Shown here piece after piece: positions 1 to 6,572 of a DNA stretch of 6,646 nucleotides. How positions within the stretch are numbered: the first letter of the stretch is position 1; every line of letters begins with the position of its first letter. Source of the DNA: an uncultured Prevotellaceae bacterium. Lineage in GTDB: Bacteria; Bacteroidota; Bacteroidia; Bacteroidales; Muribaculaceae. The position numbers and the translations under genes were made by a program. The notes below the pieces were generated by a model. That model was not told the origin of the DNA. It saw only the letters and a list, made by a program, of their open reading frames with translations, and searched no databases. Location: NCBI GenBank assembly GCA_945645715.1, contig CALZFJ010000117.1, positions 1 to 6,646 on the forward strand. Reading direction: 5' to 3'.

Positions 1-479
1 TAAGCCTTATGCTGCGCTCCATTCTCGAAGGCCGCTATCCCGAATATACCGTCAAGGCACACAAGTATAACCACCCGGGTACAGCCGAGGGCACACTCAT
101 AGGCGGAAATCTTGCAGTGCTCAACGACATCGCAGCTTCGCGCTACGACATTGGCAACATAAAAGATGCCATAATTTTCCTTGAAGACGTTGATGAGGGG
201 CTTGAAGCCCTTAACCGTGCCATCTATCGCTTGAAATGCGCCGGAGTGCTCGACCGCGCCCGCGGACTGATTCTGGGGCAATTCACACACGCCAAGCGCA
301 ACCTCGACTTCGACAGCCCCGAGGATATGTTTCACGAGATACTGAAGGATTGTAATATTCCCATCTGCTTCGGTTTCCCGGTGGGGCATGTGGCTGAGAA
401 TGTGCCACTTGTGGAGGGCGCCCCGGTGACCCTCACCATCACCCCCGATGGCACCACCCTCCGCTACCACCTCAAATAG
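1..479 (+). CDS. LD-carboxypeptidase (peptidase family S66), C-terminal part
   Basis: This is the C-terminal ~158 residues of an LD-carboxypeptidase (LdcA/MccF type). The family removes the terminal D-alanine from murein tetrapeptides in the cytoplasm during cell-wall recycling; MccF relatives cleave microcin C-like peptides. The reading frame is open to the left edge, so the ATG at position 9 is internal and the true start is outside the window. Visible family blocks are GTLIGGNLAVLNDI, then IIFLEDVDEGLEALNRAIYRL, then GLILGQF, and finally IPICFGFPVGHVAENVPLVEG. The Glu of FLED (183-185) and the His of GHVAEN (387-389) match the Glu and His of the Ser-Glu-His triad known in this family. The nucleophile Ser lies in the missing N-terminal half. 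Family proteins are about 300 residues, so roughly half is present. The family call is firm; the choice between murein recycling and peptide-antibiotic immunity is inferred. Confidence 0.9.
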   Translation, partial: SLMLRSILEGRYPEYTVKAHKYNHPGTAEGTLIGGNLAVLNDIAASRYDIGNIKDAIIFLEDVDEGLEALNRAIYRLKCAGVLDRARGLILGQFTHAKRNLDFDSPEDMFHEILKDCNIPICFGFPVGHVAENVPLVEGAPVTLTITPDGTTLRYHLK

Positions 480-505
480 CACCATTGCTGTTTCTTATAG
501 AATAA

Positions 506-523
506 TAGCTGAGAGTAGCTGAG
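506..523. repeat. Short direct repeat TAGCTGAG x2 in the gap before the GH3 gene
   Basis: TAGCTGAG occurs at 506-513 and again at 516-523, a 10-bp period that would place both copies on one face of the helix. The repeat sits in a weak stem formed by AATAAT (501-506) and ATTATT (532-537), extended by GCT/AGC with one bulged base. No T-run follows, so it is not a convincing terminator. No TAnnTTTG box was found in the 86-nt gap. It could be an operator or leader structure for the next gene, or chance. Confidence 0.25.
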
Positions 524-565
524 GTTATAGCATTATTGAACGTACGAATAAACCGGATTATTGAT

Positions 566-2782
566 ATGGAGAAGCGTTATTGCGTGAAGAAGATGGAGGG
601 GTTCCGACTCCTTGTGACCGACTGCGGGGTGGAGATTGGATATAGCCCTGAGTCGGGGGTGCAGATATTTGAGCGCGACGGTCTGCCTTTTAAGGACTTC
701 ATCGGCTCGGGTGAGCTGTTGCCCTATGAAGACTGGCGCTTGCCGGCTGAGGTGCGTGCTGCCGACCTTGCTTCTCGGCTTAGCATCGAAGAGATTGCCG
801 GACTGATGCTATATAGCCCCCAGAACTGGCTTCCCATGCCGAGTGACACCTACGGCGGACGCCCCTTTGCCGAGAGCGGCATGAAACCGTGGGACTTGAG
901 TGACTCGCAGCTGAAATTCCTCACTGCCGACAATGTGCGCCATGTGCTTGTGGGCAAGGTGGAAAGCCCGGGAACGGCGGCACGGTGGAACAACCGTGTG
1001 CAGGCTCTGTGTGAGGGGCGCGGTCATGGTATTCCTGCCAATAATTCGTCGGACCCACGCCACTATGCCACTGCCGACGCCGAGTTTGCAGCCGGCTGTG
1101 GCGGAAAAATATCGCTTTGGAGCAATATGCTCGGGCTTGCAGCCACGTTCAGCCCCGAGATGGTTGAGGCGTTTGCCCGCACGGCGGCAAGGGAATACAG
1201 GTTGCTGGGTATAGCCACGGCACTGTCGCCGCAAGCCGATCTGGGCACCGACCCTCGCTGGTATCGCTACAGCAGCACTTTCGGCTGCGACCCACACCTT
1301 GTGGCTGCTCTCACTCGCGCCTACGCCGACGGGTTTCAATCGCCCGATGGCAACGGCTGGAGCACGCGCAGCGTCAACACAATGGCGAAGCACTGGCCCG
1401 GAGGCGGAAGCGGTGAGGGCGGCCGCGATGCGCACTATGGCAACGGAAAATATGCCGTCTATCCCGGAGGCTGCTATGAGCAGCACAAAATCCCCTTCCT
1501 TCAGGGAGCTTTTGCGCTGAAAGGAGGCACTGGGAAATCATCGGCGATAATGCCTTACTACACCATATCCTACAATCAGACCCACGAGAATGTGGGCAAC
1601 AGCTTCAACCGCGACATTATCACCCGGCAGCTACGCGAGGAGGCGCGATATGATGGCGTGGTTTGCACCGACTGGCTCATAACGCACGATGAGGTGCATC
1701 CCGGCGTTCACTCAGGCAAGCCATGGGGCGTGGAGCGAATGACCGAGGCAGAACGCCACTACAAGGCTCTCATGGCAGGCGTGGATCAGTTTGGAGGAAA
1801 CGACCGCAAAGAGCCGGTGCTCGAAGCTTACCGTATGGGTGTGGCTGAGCATGGCGAGAAGTGGATGCGAGAGCGCATGGAGCAGTCGGCACGGAGACTG
1901 TTGCTCAATATGTTCCGCACAGGGCTGTTTGATAATCCCTACATCGACGTGGAAGAGGCTGAGAGCACTGTGGGCTGTCCTGAATTTATGGCGCAGGGCT
2001 ACCGCCAGCAGCTTGCAAGTGTGGTGATGCTCAAGAATCACGCCGGAGTGCTGCCCTTGGCGAAAAACCGCCGGTTGCGCCTCTTCATTCCGCAGCGACG
2101 CTCGCCCGAAGGACCGAATTACTGGCGGCAGATAATCCCCGAGCGCATCTACGACCCTGTGCAGCGTCACATTGTGGAGCGCGACTTCATTGTGGCTGAA
2201 GATGCAGCAAGTGCCGATGCTGCGGTGGTATTCATCGAGTCGCCTCACAGCTACCTTATGGGCTACGACCGGGCTGATGTGGAGCGCGGAGGGAATGGGT
2301 ATATACCAATCAGTCTGCAATATGCCGACTACACTGCCACCGATGCCCGCGAGCACAGCATTGCCGGAGGCGACCCCTTTGAGGATTTCACCGACCGCAG
2401 CTATCGCGGAAAGACGGCTCACACCATCAACCGCTGCGACATGGAACTGGTGCAACGCACCCGCGAGGCAATGGGAAACCGACCGCTCATTGTGGCAATA
2501 AATATGCTTAATCCCACTGTGATGGGCGAGATAGAGCCGCTTGCCGATGCCATTCTTGTGGGATTTGATGTGCAGAGCCAGGCAATAATGGATATAGTTG
2601 CCGGGCACAATGAGCCGCAGGGACGACTGCCTTTCCAGCTTCCGGCATCGATGAGTGCCGTGGAGCGTCATTTCGAAGACCGCCCGCTCGACATCGAGTG
2701 CTATCGCGATGCCGATGGCAACGTCTATGACTTCGCCTTCGGAATGGGTTGGGGCGGTGTGCTGCCGGCTCCCGAGCTGTAA
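566..2782 (+). CDS. Glycoside hydrolase family 3 protein (beta-glucosidase-like), probably cytoplasmic
   Basis: A 738-residue GH3 enzyme, expected to release terminal beta-linked sugars from oligosaccharides by a retaining mechanism; the substrate cannot be read from sequence. Residues ~30-60 carry a DFIGSGELLPYEDWR segment, like the DLNKNGKLDPYEDWR lead-in of relatives. The TIM-barrel domain follows, with GHGIPANNSSDPRH (~153-166), a KHWPGGG substrate-binding block (275-281) and GVVCTDW, whose Asp369 fits the GH3 nucleophile. VMLKN (487-491) opens the alpha/beta-sandwich domain, which runs to the C-terminus. No FnIII domain follows. I chose ATG 566: the frame can open upstream at TTG 536, but those ten residues match nothing I recognise. 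ATG 593 is also possible. No signal peptide or lipobox is seen, unlike most periplasmic Bacteroidota GH3 enzymes, so a cytosolic role on imported oligosaccharides is inferred. Confidence 0.93.
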   Translation: MEKRYCVKKMEGFRLLVTDCGVEIGYSPESGVQIFERDGLPFKDFIGSGELLPYEDWRLPAEVRAADLASRLSIEEIAGLMLYSPQNWLPMPSDTYGGRPFAESGMKPWDLSDSQLKFLTADNVRHVLVGKVESPGTAARWNNRVQALCEGRGHGIPANNSSDPRHYATADAEFAAGCGGKISLWSNMLGLAATFSPEMVEAFARTAAREYRLLGIATALSPQADLGTDPRWYRYSSTFGCDPHLVAALTRAYADGFQSPDGNGWSTRSVNTMAKHWPGGGSGEGGRDAHYGNGKYAVYPGGCYEQHKIPFLQGAFALKGGTGKSSAIMPYYTISYNQTHENVGNSFNRDIITRQLREEARYDGVVCTDWLITHDEVHPGVHSGKPWGVERMTEAERHYKALMAGVDQFGGNDRKEPVLEAYRMGVAEHGEKWMRERMEQSARRLLLNMFRTGLFDNPYIDVEEAESTVGCPEFMAQGYRQQLASVVMLKNHAGVLPLAKNRRLRLFIPQRRSPEGPNYWRQIIPERIYDPVQRHIVERDFIVAEDAASADAAVVFIESPHSYLMGYDRADVERGGNGYIPISLQYADYTATDAREHSIAGGDPFEDFTDRSYRGKTAHTINRCDMELVQRTREAMGNRPLIVAINMLNPTVMGEIEPLADAILVGFDVQSQAIMDIVAGHNEPQGRLPFQLPASMSAVERHFEDRPLDIECYRDADGNVYDFAFGMGWGGVLPAPEL

Positions 2783-2785
2783 CTT

Positions 2786-2800
2786 TGGCACGGAATTTGT
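2786..2800 (+). promoter_or_regulatory. Candidate sigma-54 (RpoN) promoter for surE
   Basis: TGGCACG-GAAT-TTGT matches the known -24/-12 consensus TGGCACG-N4-TTGC at every position except the final C. The GG (2787-2788) and the -12 dinucleotide GT (2799-2800) are separated by the required 10 bp. Transcription would start near 2812, leaving a leader of about 25 nt before the surE ATG. The site begins four bases after the GH3 stop codon. A vegetative Bacteroidota promoter fits less well here: TTTG occurs, but no TAnnTTTG lies at proper spacing. No upstream activator site could be recognised. Confidence 0.42.
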
Positions 2801-2836
2801 TGCCATAGTCCATGTATAACTAAAGACTTTTTTGCT

Positions 2837-3706
2837 ATGAAGAATAATGACGATAGAAAGAGCGCTGTGGTGAAGGCGCCAAGTGTGGCTCTGCAGGAGC
2901 AACACGACGATCTGACACGACCTTCTGCCGAATTGACGCAGAGTGTGGCTAAAGATGTAAGCACTGAGCGTGCCCGTCCGCTGATTTTCATCGGTAATGA
3001 TGACGGATTCCGCTCGGGTGGTCTTGCTGCGCTCATCGAGGTGGCTTCGCGCTATGGCGATGTGGTGGCAGTCGCTCCCTACGAGCACCAGTCGGGCAAG
3101 GCTTCGGCAATCACCGTCGATACGCCTCTGCGAGTGCACCGCATAAAGGCTGATTTGCATACTGTGGTATATAGCGTGAACGGCACCCCCGTGGATTGCG
3201 CCAAGCTTGCACTCAACCGACTCTTGCCTCGCAAGCCCGACTTGCTGCTTTCGGGCATCAACCACGGCTATAACTCGGGCAACAGTGTGATATATTCGGG
3301 CACAATGGGTGTTGTGTTTGAGGGTACTTTCCGCGGAGTGCCGAGTGTGGGTCTTTCTTACGGCGACTATATGCCCGATGCCGATTTCACGCCTTGCCTG
3401 CCCATAGTGGAGCAGGTGATTGAGGAGGCTCTTGCCGGCGGAATAGCACCGGGTGTGTGCCTCAATGTGAATATCCCCAAGTGCGACAAGGTGAAGGGCG
3501 TGAAGCGTGTGCGTTCGGCTCGTGGCTACTGGAAAGAGGAATTTGAGGAGCGCACAGATCCGCACGGACGCACCTACTATTGGCTCACCGGGAGCTACCA
3601 CAACCAGGAACCCGACGACCCTGAGACCGACCTCTATTGGCTCGACCGCGACTACGCCACTATAGTTCCTTGCCGCCCCGACCTCACCGCCTACGACCAG
3701 TTTTAG
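2837..3706 (+). CDS. surE: 5'/3'-nucleotidase SurE with N-terminal extension
   Basis: A 289-residue SurE-family metal-dependent phosphatase that dephosphorylates nucleoside monophosphates (family activity: 5'- and 3'-nucleotidase, some exopolyphosphatase); cytoplasmic. All active-site elements are present: N54-D55-D56-G57, Ser86 in APYEHQSGKAS, GTPVDC, and Asn142 in SGINHGYNSGNSVIYSGTMG. The C-terminal half (LNVNIPK, YYWLTG, DLTAYDQF) resembles Bacteroidales SurE. The first ~46 residues are an extra hydrophilic stretch rich in charged residues, Ser and Ala. Most SurE proteins begin only a few residues before NDDG and total about 250-260 aa. ATG 2837 is the only ATG before the NDDG motif, and no hydrophobic segment suggests export. 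A GTG start around 2945 would restore usual length and cannot be excluded. The gene starts 54 nt after the GH3 stop, with its own candidate promoter. Confidence 0.93.
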   Translation: MKNNDDRKSAVVKAPSVALQEQHDDLTRPSAELTQSVAKDVSTERARPLIFIGNDDGFRSGGLAALIEVASRYGDVVAVAPYEHQSGKASAITVDTPLRVHRIKADLHTVVYSVNGTPVDCAKLALNRLLPRKPDLLLSGINHGYNSGNSVIYSGTMGVVFEGTFRGVPSVGLSYGDYMPDADFTPCLPIVEQVIEEALAGGIAPGVCLNVNIPKCDKVKGVKRVRSARGYWKEEFEERTDPHGRTYYWLTGSYHNQEPDDPETDLYWLDRDYATIVPCRPDLTAYDQF

Positions 3707-3769
3707 GCATCTCGGCATAGCGCTTAAAAATAAATTTTTTGCGCTCTGCACTCGATTTGCGGGGATTTT
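3707..3769. repeat. Intergenic direct repeat, copy 1 (hairpin-forming)
   Basis: First of two 63-bp direct copies, beginning immediately after the surE stop codon. It is identical to copy 2 except at 3713, 3761 and 3762; the unbroken identical core is 3714-3760. Inside it lies an imperfect palindrome at 3715-3749: GCATAGCGC pairs with GCGCTCTGC (one mismatch), and AAAAA pairs with TTTTT around a TAAA loop. No T-run follows the outer arm, so it is not a classical intrinsic terminator, although it could fold in the surE 3' UTR. Between the copies, GGATTT (3763-3768) and AAATCC (3774-3779) form another short stem. Confidence 0.9.
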
Positions 3770-3783
3770 AGATAAATCCGGCT

Positions 3784-3846
3784 GCATCTTGGCATAGCGC
3801 TTAAAAATAAATTTTTTGCGCTCTGCACTCGATTTGCACGGATTTT
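3784..3846. repeat. Intergenic direct repeat, copy 2 (promoter-proximal)
   Basis: Second copy, offset by 77 bp from copy 1, with the same hairpin at 3792-3826. Its right end runs into the gltX promoter region: TTTGCACGGA (3833-3842) lies just ahead of the -7 box at 3850. At the same place copy 1 reads TTTGCGGGGA and is not followed by a -7 box. The duplication therefore appears to have copied the sequence upstream of the promoter without its -7 part. Confidence 0.9.
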
Positions 3847-3849
3847 TTG

Positions 3850-3857
3850 TAATTTTG
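3850..3857 (+). promoter_or_regulatory. Bacteroidota -7 box (TAATTTTG) for gltX
   Basis: TAATTTTG matches the Bacteroidota vegetative -7 consensus TAnnTTTG exactly. Transcription would start about 3862-3866, giving a leader of roughly 40 nt before the gltX ATG at 3903. The leader is AT-rich with no Shine-Dalgarno sequence, as is normal in this phylum. A -33 TTTG is present at 3833-3836, but its spacer of 13 nt is shorter than the usual ~19, so the -33 element is weak or different. Confidence 0.55.
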
Positions 3858-3902
3858 CAAAAATATTATTAATCACGAAATTATCAAGTATTAACAACTG
3901 AT

Positions 3903-5441
3903 ATGGAAAGAAGAGTTAGAGTACGCTTTGCCCCGTCGCCTACAGGCCCGCTGCATATTGGTGGCGTTCGCACCGCACTTTACAACTACCTGTTTGCCCG
4001 CCGACATGGCGGTGATATGATTCTGCGAATCGAGGATACCGACTCACAGCGCTTTGTGCCGGGAGCCGAAGATTATATAAATGAGGCTCTTGCATGGCTC
4101 GGCATCGGCATTGACGAGGGTGTGCGCGAGGGTGGCAACTATGGCCCCTACAAGCAGTCGGAGCGTCGCGACATCTATCGCGAGCACGTGCAGATGCTGC
4201 TTGATGCCGGAAAGGCTTACTATGCCTTTGATACCCCCGAAGAGCTTGAGGCGAAGCGTAAGGAGCTGCCCAACTTCCAGTATGACGCTCACACTCGCAC
4301 GTCGATGCGAAATTCTCTCACGCTGCCTGCCGATGAGGTGAAGGCTCTGATTGATGCCGGAGAGAAGTATGTGGTGCGCTTCAAGATTGAGCCCGACCGC
4401 AATGTGGAGGTGAACGACCTTATCCGTGGAAAGGTGACCATCAATTCGTCGATTCTCGACGATAAGGTGCTCTATAAGCGTGCCGACGACCTCCCCACAT
4501 ATCACCTTGCCAATATCGTTGATGACCACCTCATGGAGGTGACTCATGTGATTCGCGGTGAGGAGTGGCTGCCTTCGGCTCCGCTCCATGTGCTGCTCTA
4601 TGAGGCGTTTGGCTGGACCGACACTATGCCGCAGTTTGTGCATCTGCCTTTGCTCCTGAAGCCCGATGGCGCAGGAAAGGGCAAGCTCAGCAAGCGCGAC
4701 GGCGACAAGCTCGGTTTCCCGGTGTTCCCGCTTGAGTGGCACGACCCCGAGAGCGGTGCTGTGTCGATGGGCTATCGCGAGCGCGGCTATCTGCCACAAG
4801 CTGTAGTGAATTTCCTTGCCTTGCTCGGCTGGAACTCGGGCGAAGAACAGGAGATTATGTCGATGGACGAACTTATTGCTAAGTTCTCGTTTGAGCACTG
4901 TTCAAAGAGTGGCGCAAAGTTTGACTATAAGAAGGGTGCGTGGTTTAACCACGAATATCTGCTCCGTGAGGACGATGCCAAGCTGGCACAGCTGTTCAAA
5001 CCTGTGCTTGAGGCTAATGGAGTGAAGCCTGAGGACTTCGGAGATGAGTTTATCACCCGCACAGTGTCTCTTGTGAAGGGGCGCGTGTCGTTTGTGAGCG
5101 AGCTGTGGGATCAGGGAAAATTCTTCTATGTGGCACCTACTGCCTATGCCGAGAAGGACATCAAGAAGCGATGGAACGCCGAGATGCCCGCTATTATGGA
5201 AGAACTCGTGGCTGTGCTTGAGGGCATTGCCGACTTCACATCAAAGCCGAGTGAAGAAATCGTGCTTGCGTGGATTGCCGCGAAGGGCTACCATCTGGGC
5301 AATGTGATGAATGCCTTCCGACTCACCGTGGTGGGAGAGTGCAAGGGTCCGCACATGTTTGACATCACCGAGCTTATCGGCAAAGAGGAGACTATCGCCC
5401 GCATTCGCCGTGGTATAGCCGAGATTAAGCCGATTGCATAA
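3903..5441 (+). CDS. gltX: Glutamyl-tRNA synthetase (GluRS)
   Basis: A class Ic aminoacyl-tRNA synthetase of 512 residues that charges tRNA-Glu with glutamate using ATP; cytoplasmic and essential in almost all bacteria. The N-terminal Rossmann catalytic domain opens with RFAPSPTGPLHIGGVRTALYNYLFAR, which holds the HIGH-type motif as HIGG (18-21). Next come the IRGEEWLPSAPLHVLLY block (~217-233) and the KMSKS-type loop as KLSKR (261-265) in GKGKLSKRDGDKLGFPVFPLEW. The remainder, from about residue 350, is the helical anticodon-binding region. Length is typical for Bacteroidota GluRS, and both signature motifs are intact. The start is fixed by the conserved N-terminus beginning within a few residues of ATG 3903. 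The gene appears to be its own transcription unit, with a -7 box at 3850 and a strong terminator right after the stop. Whether it also charges tRNA-Gln cannot be judged from this window. Confidence 0.97.
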   Translation: MERRVRVRFAPSPTGPLHIGGVRTALYNYLFARRHGGDMILRIEDTDSQRFVPGAEDYINEALAWLGIGIDEGVREGGNYGPYKQSERRDIYREHVQMLLDAGKAYYAFDTPEELEAKRKELPNFQYDAHTRTSMRNSLTLPADEVKALIDAGEKYVVRFKIEPDRNVEVNDLIRGKVTINSSILDDKVLYKRADDLPTYHLANIVDDHLMEVTHVIRGEEWLPSAPLHVLLYEAFGWTDTMPQFVHLPLLLKPDGAGKGKLSKRDGDKLGFPVFPLEWHDPESGAVSMGYRERGYLPQAVVNFLALLGWNSGEEQEIMSMDELIAKFSFEHCSKSGAKFDYKKGAWFNHEYLLREDDAKLAQLFKPVLEANGVKPEDFGDEFITRTVSLVKGRVSFVSELWDQGKFFYVAPTAYAEKDIKKRWNAEMPAIMEELVAVLEGIADFTSKPSEEIVLAWIAAKGYHLGNVMNAFRLTVVGECKGPHMFDITELIGKEETIARIRRGIAEIKPIA

Positions 5442-5458
5442 CGCCGACGAAAAATATC

Positions 5459-5501
5459 AATAGCTATGGTGGCAGCAACTGATGCCGTCATAGCTATTTT
5501 T
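5459..5501 (+). terminator. Intrinsic terminator of gltX
   Basis: A 16-bp uninterrupted stem (two G-T wobbles) pairs 5459-5474 with 5483-5498 around the 8-nt loop GCAACTGA. The arms are AATAGCTATGGTGGCA and TGCCGTCATAGCTATT. The run TTTTT (5497-5501) follows on the + strand. It begins 18 nt after the gltX stop codon, in the right place and direction to end the gltX transcript. Confidence 0.88.
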
Positions 5502-5502
5502 G
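5495..5502 (+). promoter_or_regulatory. Candidate -7 box (TATTTTTG) overlapping the gltX terminator
   Basis: TATTTTTG matches the Bacteroidota -7 consensus TAnnTTTG exactly. It lies across the 3' arm and U-tract of the gltX terminator. Transcription would begin near 5508-5512, some 26-30 nt before the ATG at 5538. No TTTG-like -33 element is visible at about 5472-5475. The match could be a by-product of the T-run, but the gene behind a strong terminator needs some promoter, and no better one is seen in the gap. Confidence 0.4.
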
Positions 5503-5537
5503 AATTTTATAGGATAATCAACAAAAAAAACACTGTA

Positions 5538-6572
5538 ATGAAAATGCTTGGAAAAGCACTCACACTGTTACTTGCCGTGATGGCTACATTGGCAGCTGAT
5601 GCACAGCAGAAGCTCACATGGAGCGTGGATTTCGGCACCGTATTTGAGAACCGTGAGGGCGATAACTATTATTCGCCCGACCAGACGATTTTCTTCACTC
5701 GCCTGTCGCCTGAGGTGGGGCTGTCGATGCTCGATGGCATGCACAATATTGCAGGTGGCGTGAGCTGGATTCAGCCAGTAGGCAACGGTTGGCGCGACTA
5801 CAAGCTGTGCCCGACGCTCTACTACAGCTACGAGTCGCCCACATGGCGACTGGCTGTGGGTATGCTTCCGCGCACTATGCTGCTTGAGGAGATGCACACC
5901 GTGCTTCTGAGCGACTCGATGCGCTATTGGCAGCCAAACATTCGCGGCGTGCTGCTGCAATATGTGAAACCTAAGGGATTTTTCGAGTTGTCGCTCGACT
6001 GGCGTTCGCTGCAGACCGACACGCAGCGCGAGGCTTTCAATGTGAATTTCAATGGTCGCTGGAATCCCTGTGGAGCACTGCTTGTGGGTGGCAGGGTGCA
6101 GCTTAATCATCTTGCGAAGTCGAGTAGCGACTACGAGGACCAGGGTGTGAACGATGACATCACGGTGAATCCCTATGTGGGGCTTAATCTGTCGCATCGT
6201 TCGGCTCTCGACAGCCTCGAAATCAAGGCGGGTCCGATCATCAACATTGAGCGCGACCGTCGTTACGACGATGGGTGGCATGTGCCCTGTGGAGTGCTGG
6301 TTGATGCTGTGGCAGAGTGGCGCCGGCTGGGCATCAAGGAGACGTTCTATGCCGGGAAAAACCTTTATCCGCTCTATCCGCGCTATGGCTCGCTGCTGAA
6401 TATGGGCGACCCAAATTATCAGGCGAAGCTATATAGCCGCACCGATGTGTATGCTTATATTTTCCGTAACAAATATGTTGATTTCAGGGCTTCGCTCGAT
6501 TTCCATTACACAAAGGAAGCCTTCACTTTCTGGCAAAACCTCACAGTTAGGGTTTTTATAGGTAAGAGGTAA
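5538..6572 (+). CDS. Exported protein of unknown family, probable outer-membrane beta-barrel
   Basis: I do not recognise the family. The 344-residue product starts with a clear type I signal peptide: basic MKMLGK, a hydrophobic core ALTLLLAVMATLA, and an ADA site with likely cleavage after residue 22. There is no lipobox Cys. The mature part has many short alternating polar/aromatic stretches, for example LCPTLYYSYESPTWRLAVGMLP, GFFELSLDWRSL and VDFRASLDFHY, and ends FWQNLTVRVFIGKR. This is the pattern of an outer-membrane beta-barrel. No TonB box, carboxypeptidase-like domain or plug is seen, so it is not a SusC-type receptor. I placed the start at ATG 5538 because the in-frame ATG at 5466 lies inside the gltX terminator hairpin and would put 24 odd residues before the signal peptide. 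ATG 5544 is a minor alternative. The final residues GKR and the stop codon fall in a heptamer repeat. The barrel call is inference from composition. Confidence 0.72.
   Translation: MKMLGKALTLLLAVMATLAADAQQKLTWSVDFGTVFENREGDNYYSPDQTIFFTRLSPEVGLSMLDGMHNIAGGVSWIQPVGNGWRDYKLCPTLYYSYESPTWRLAVGMLPRTMLLEEMHTVLLSDSMRYWQPNIRGVLLQYVKPKGFFELSLDWRSLQTDTQREAFNVNFNGRWNPCGALLVGGRVQLNHLAKSSSDYEDQGVNDDITVNPYVGLNLSHRSALDSLEIKAGPIINIERDRRYDDGWHVPCGVLVDAVAEWRRLGIKETFYAGKNLYPLYPRYGSLLNMGDPNYQAKLYSRTDVYAYIFRNKYVDFRASLDFHYTKEAFTFWQNLTVRVFIGKR

Noticed and set aside
536..565. TTG start giving the GH3 protein ten more residues
   Set aside because: The extra residues match nothing I recognise, and the ATG at 566 is a better start. 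The TTG also lies in the AT-rich leader and weak stem.
809..1486. A 225-codon - strand open frame inside the GH3 gene
   Set aside because: It is an antisense shadow of the conserved GH3 catalytic domain with no recognisable protein features.
3715..3749. Repeat hairpin as an intrinsic terminator for surE
   Set aside because: The stem is followed by CTGCACTCG-type sequence (next bases not T-rich). The T-run is within the stem, not after it, so the classical terminator layout is missing.
1712..3787. A 691-codon open frame on the - strand, antisense to the GH3 C-terminal half and surE
   Set aside because: It spans two well-supported + strand genes and the intergenic repeat, is full of His/Arg/Ser low-information sequence, and shows no domain. 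It is a by-product of the codon bias of the sense genes.
3920..3965. HIGG and KLSKR in place of HIGH and KMSKS in GluRS as degenerate motifs
   Set aside because: Glycine at the last HIGH position and KLSKR loops are normal in bacterial GluRS, so nothing indicates loss of function.
4044..4898. A 284-codon - strand open frame inside gltX
   Set aside because: It lies opposite conserved GluRS sequence, and its composition (Leu/His/Arg rich) is typical of an antisense shadow.
5466..5537. ATG 5466 as the start of the envelope protein
   Set aside because: It lies inside the 5' arm of the gltX terminator, and the extra 24 residues would precede a complete signal peptide that begins at ATG 5538.
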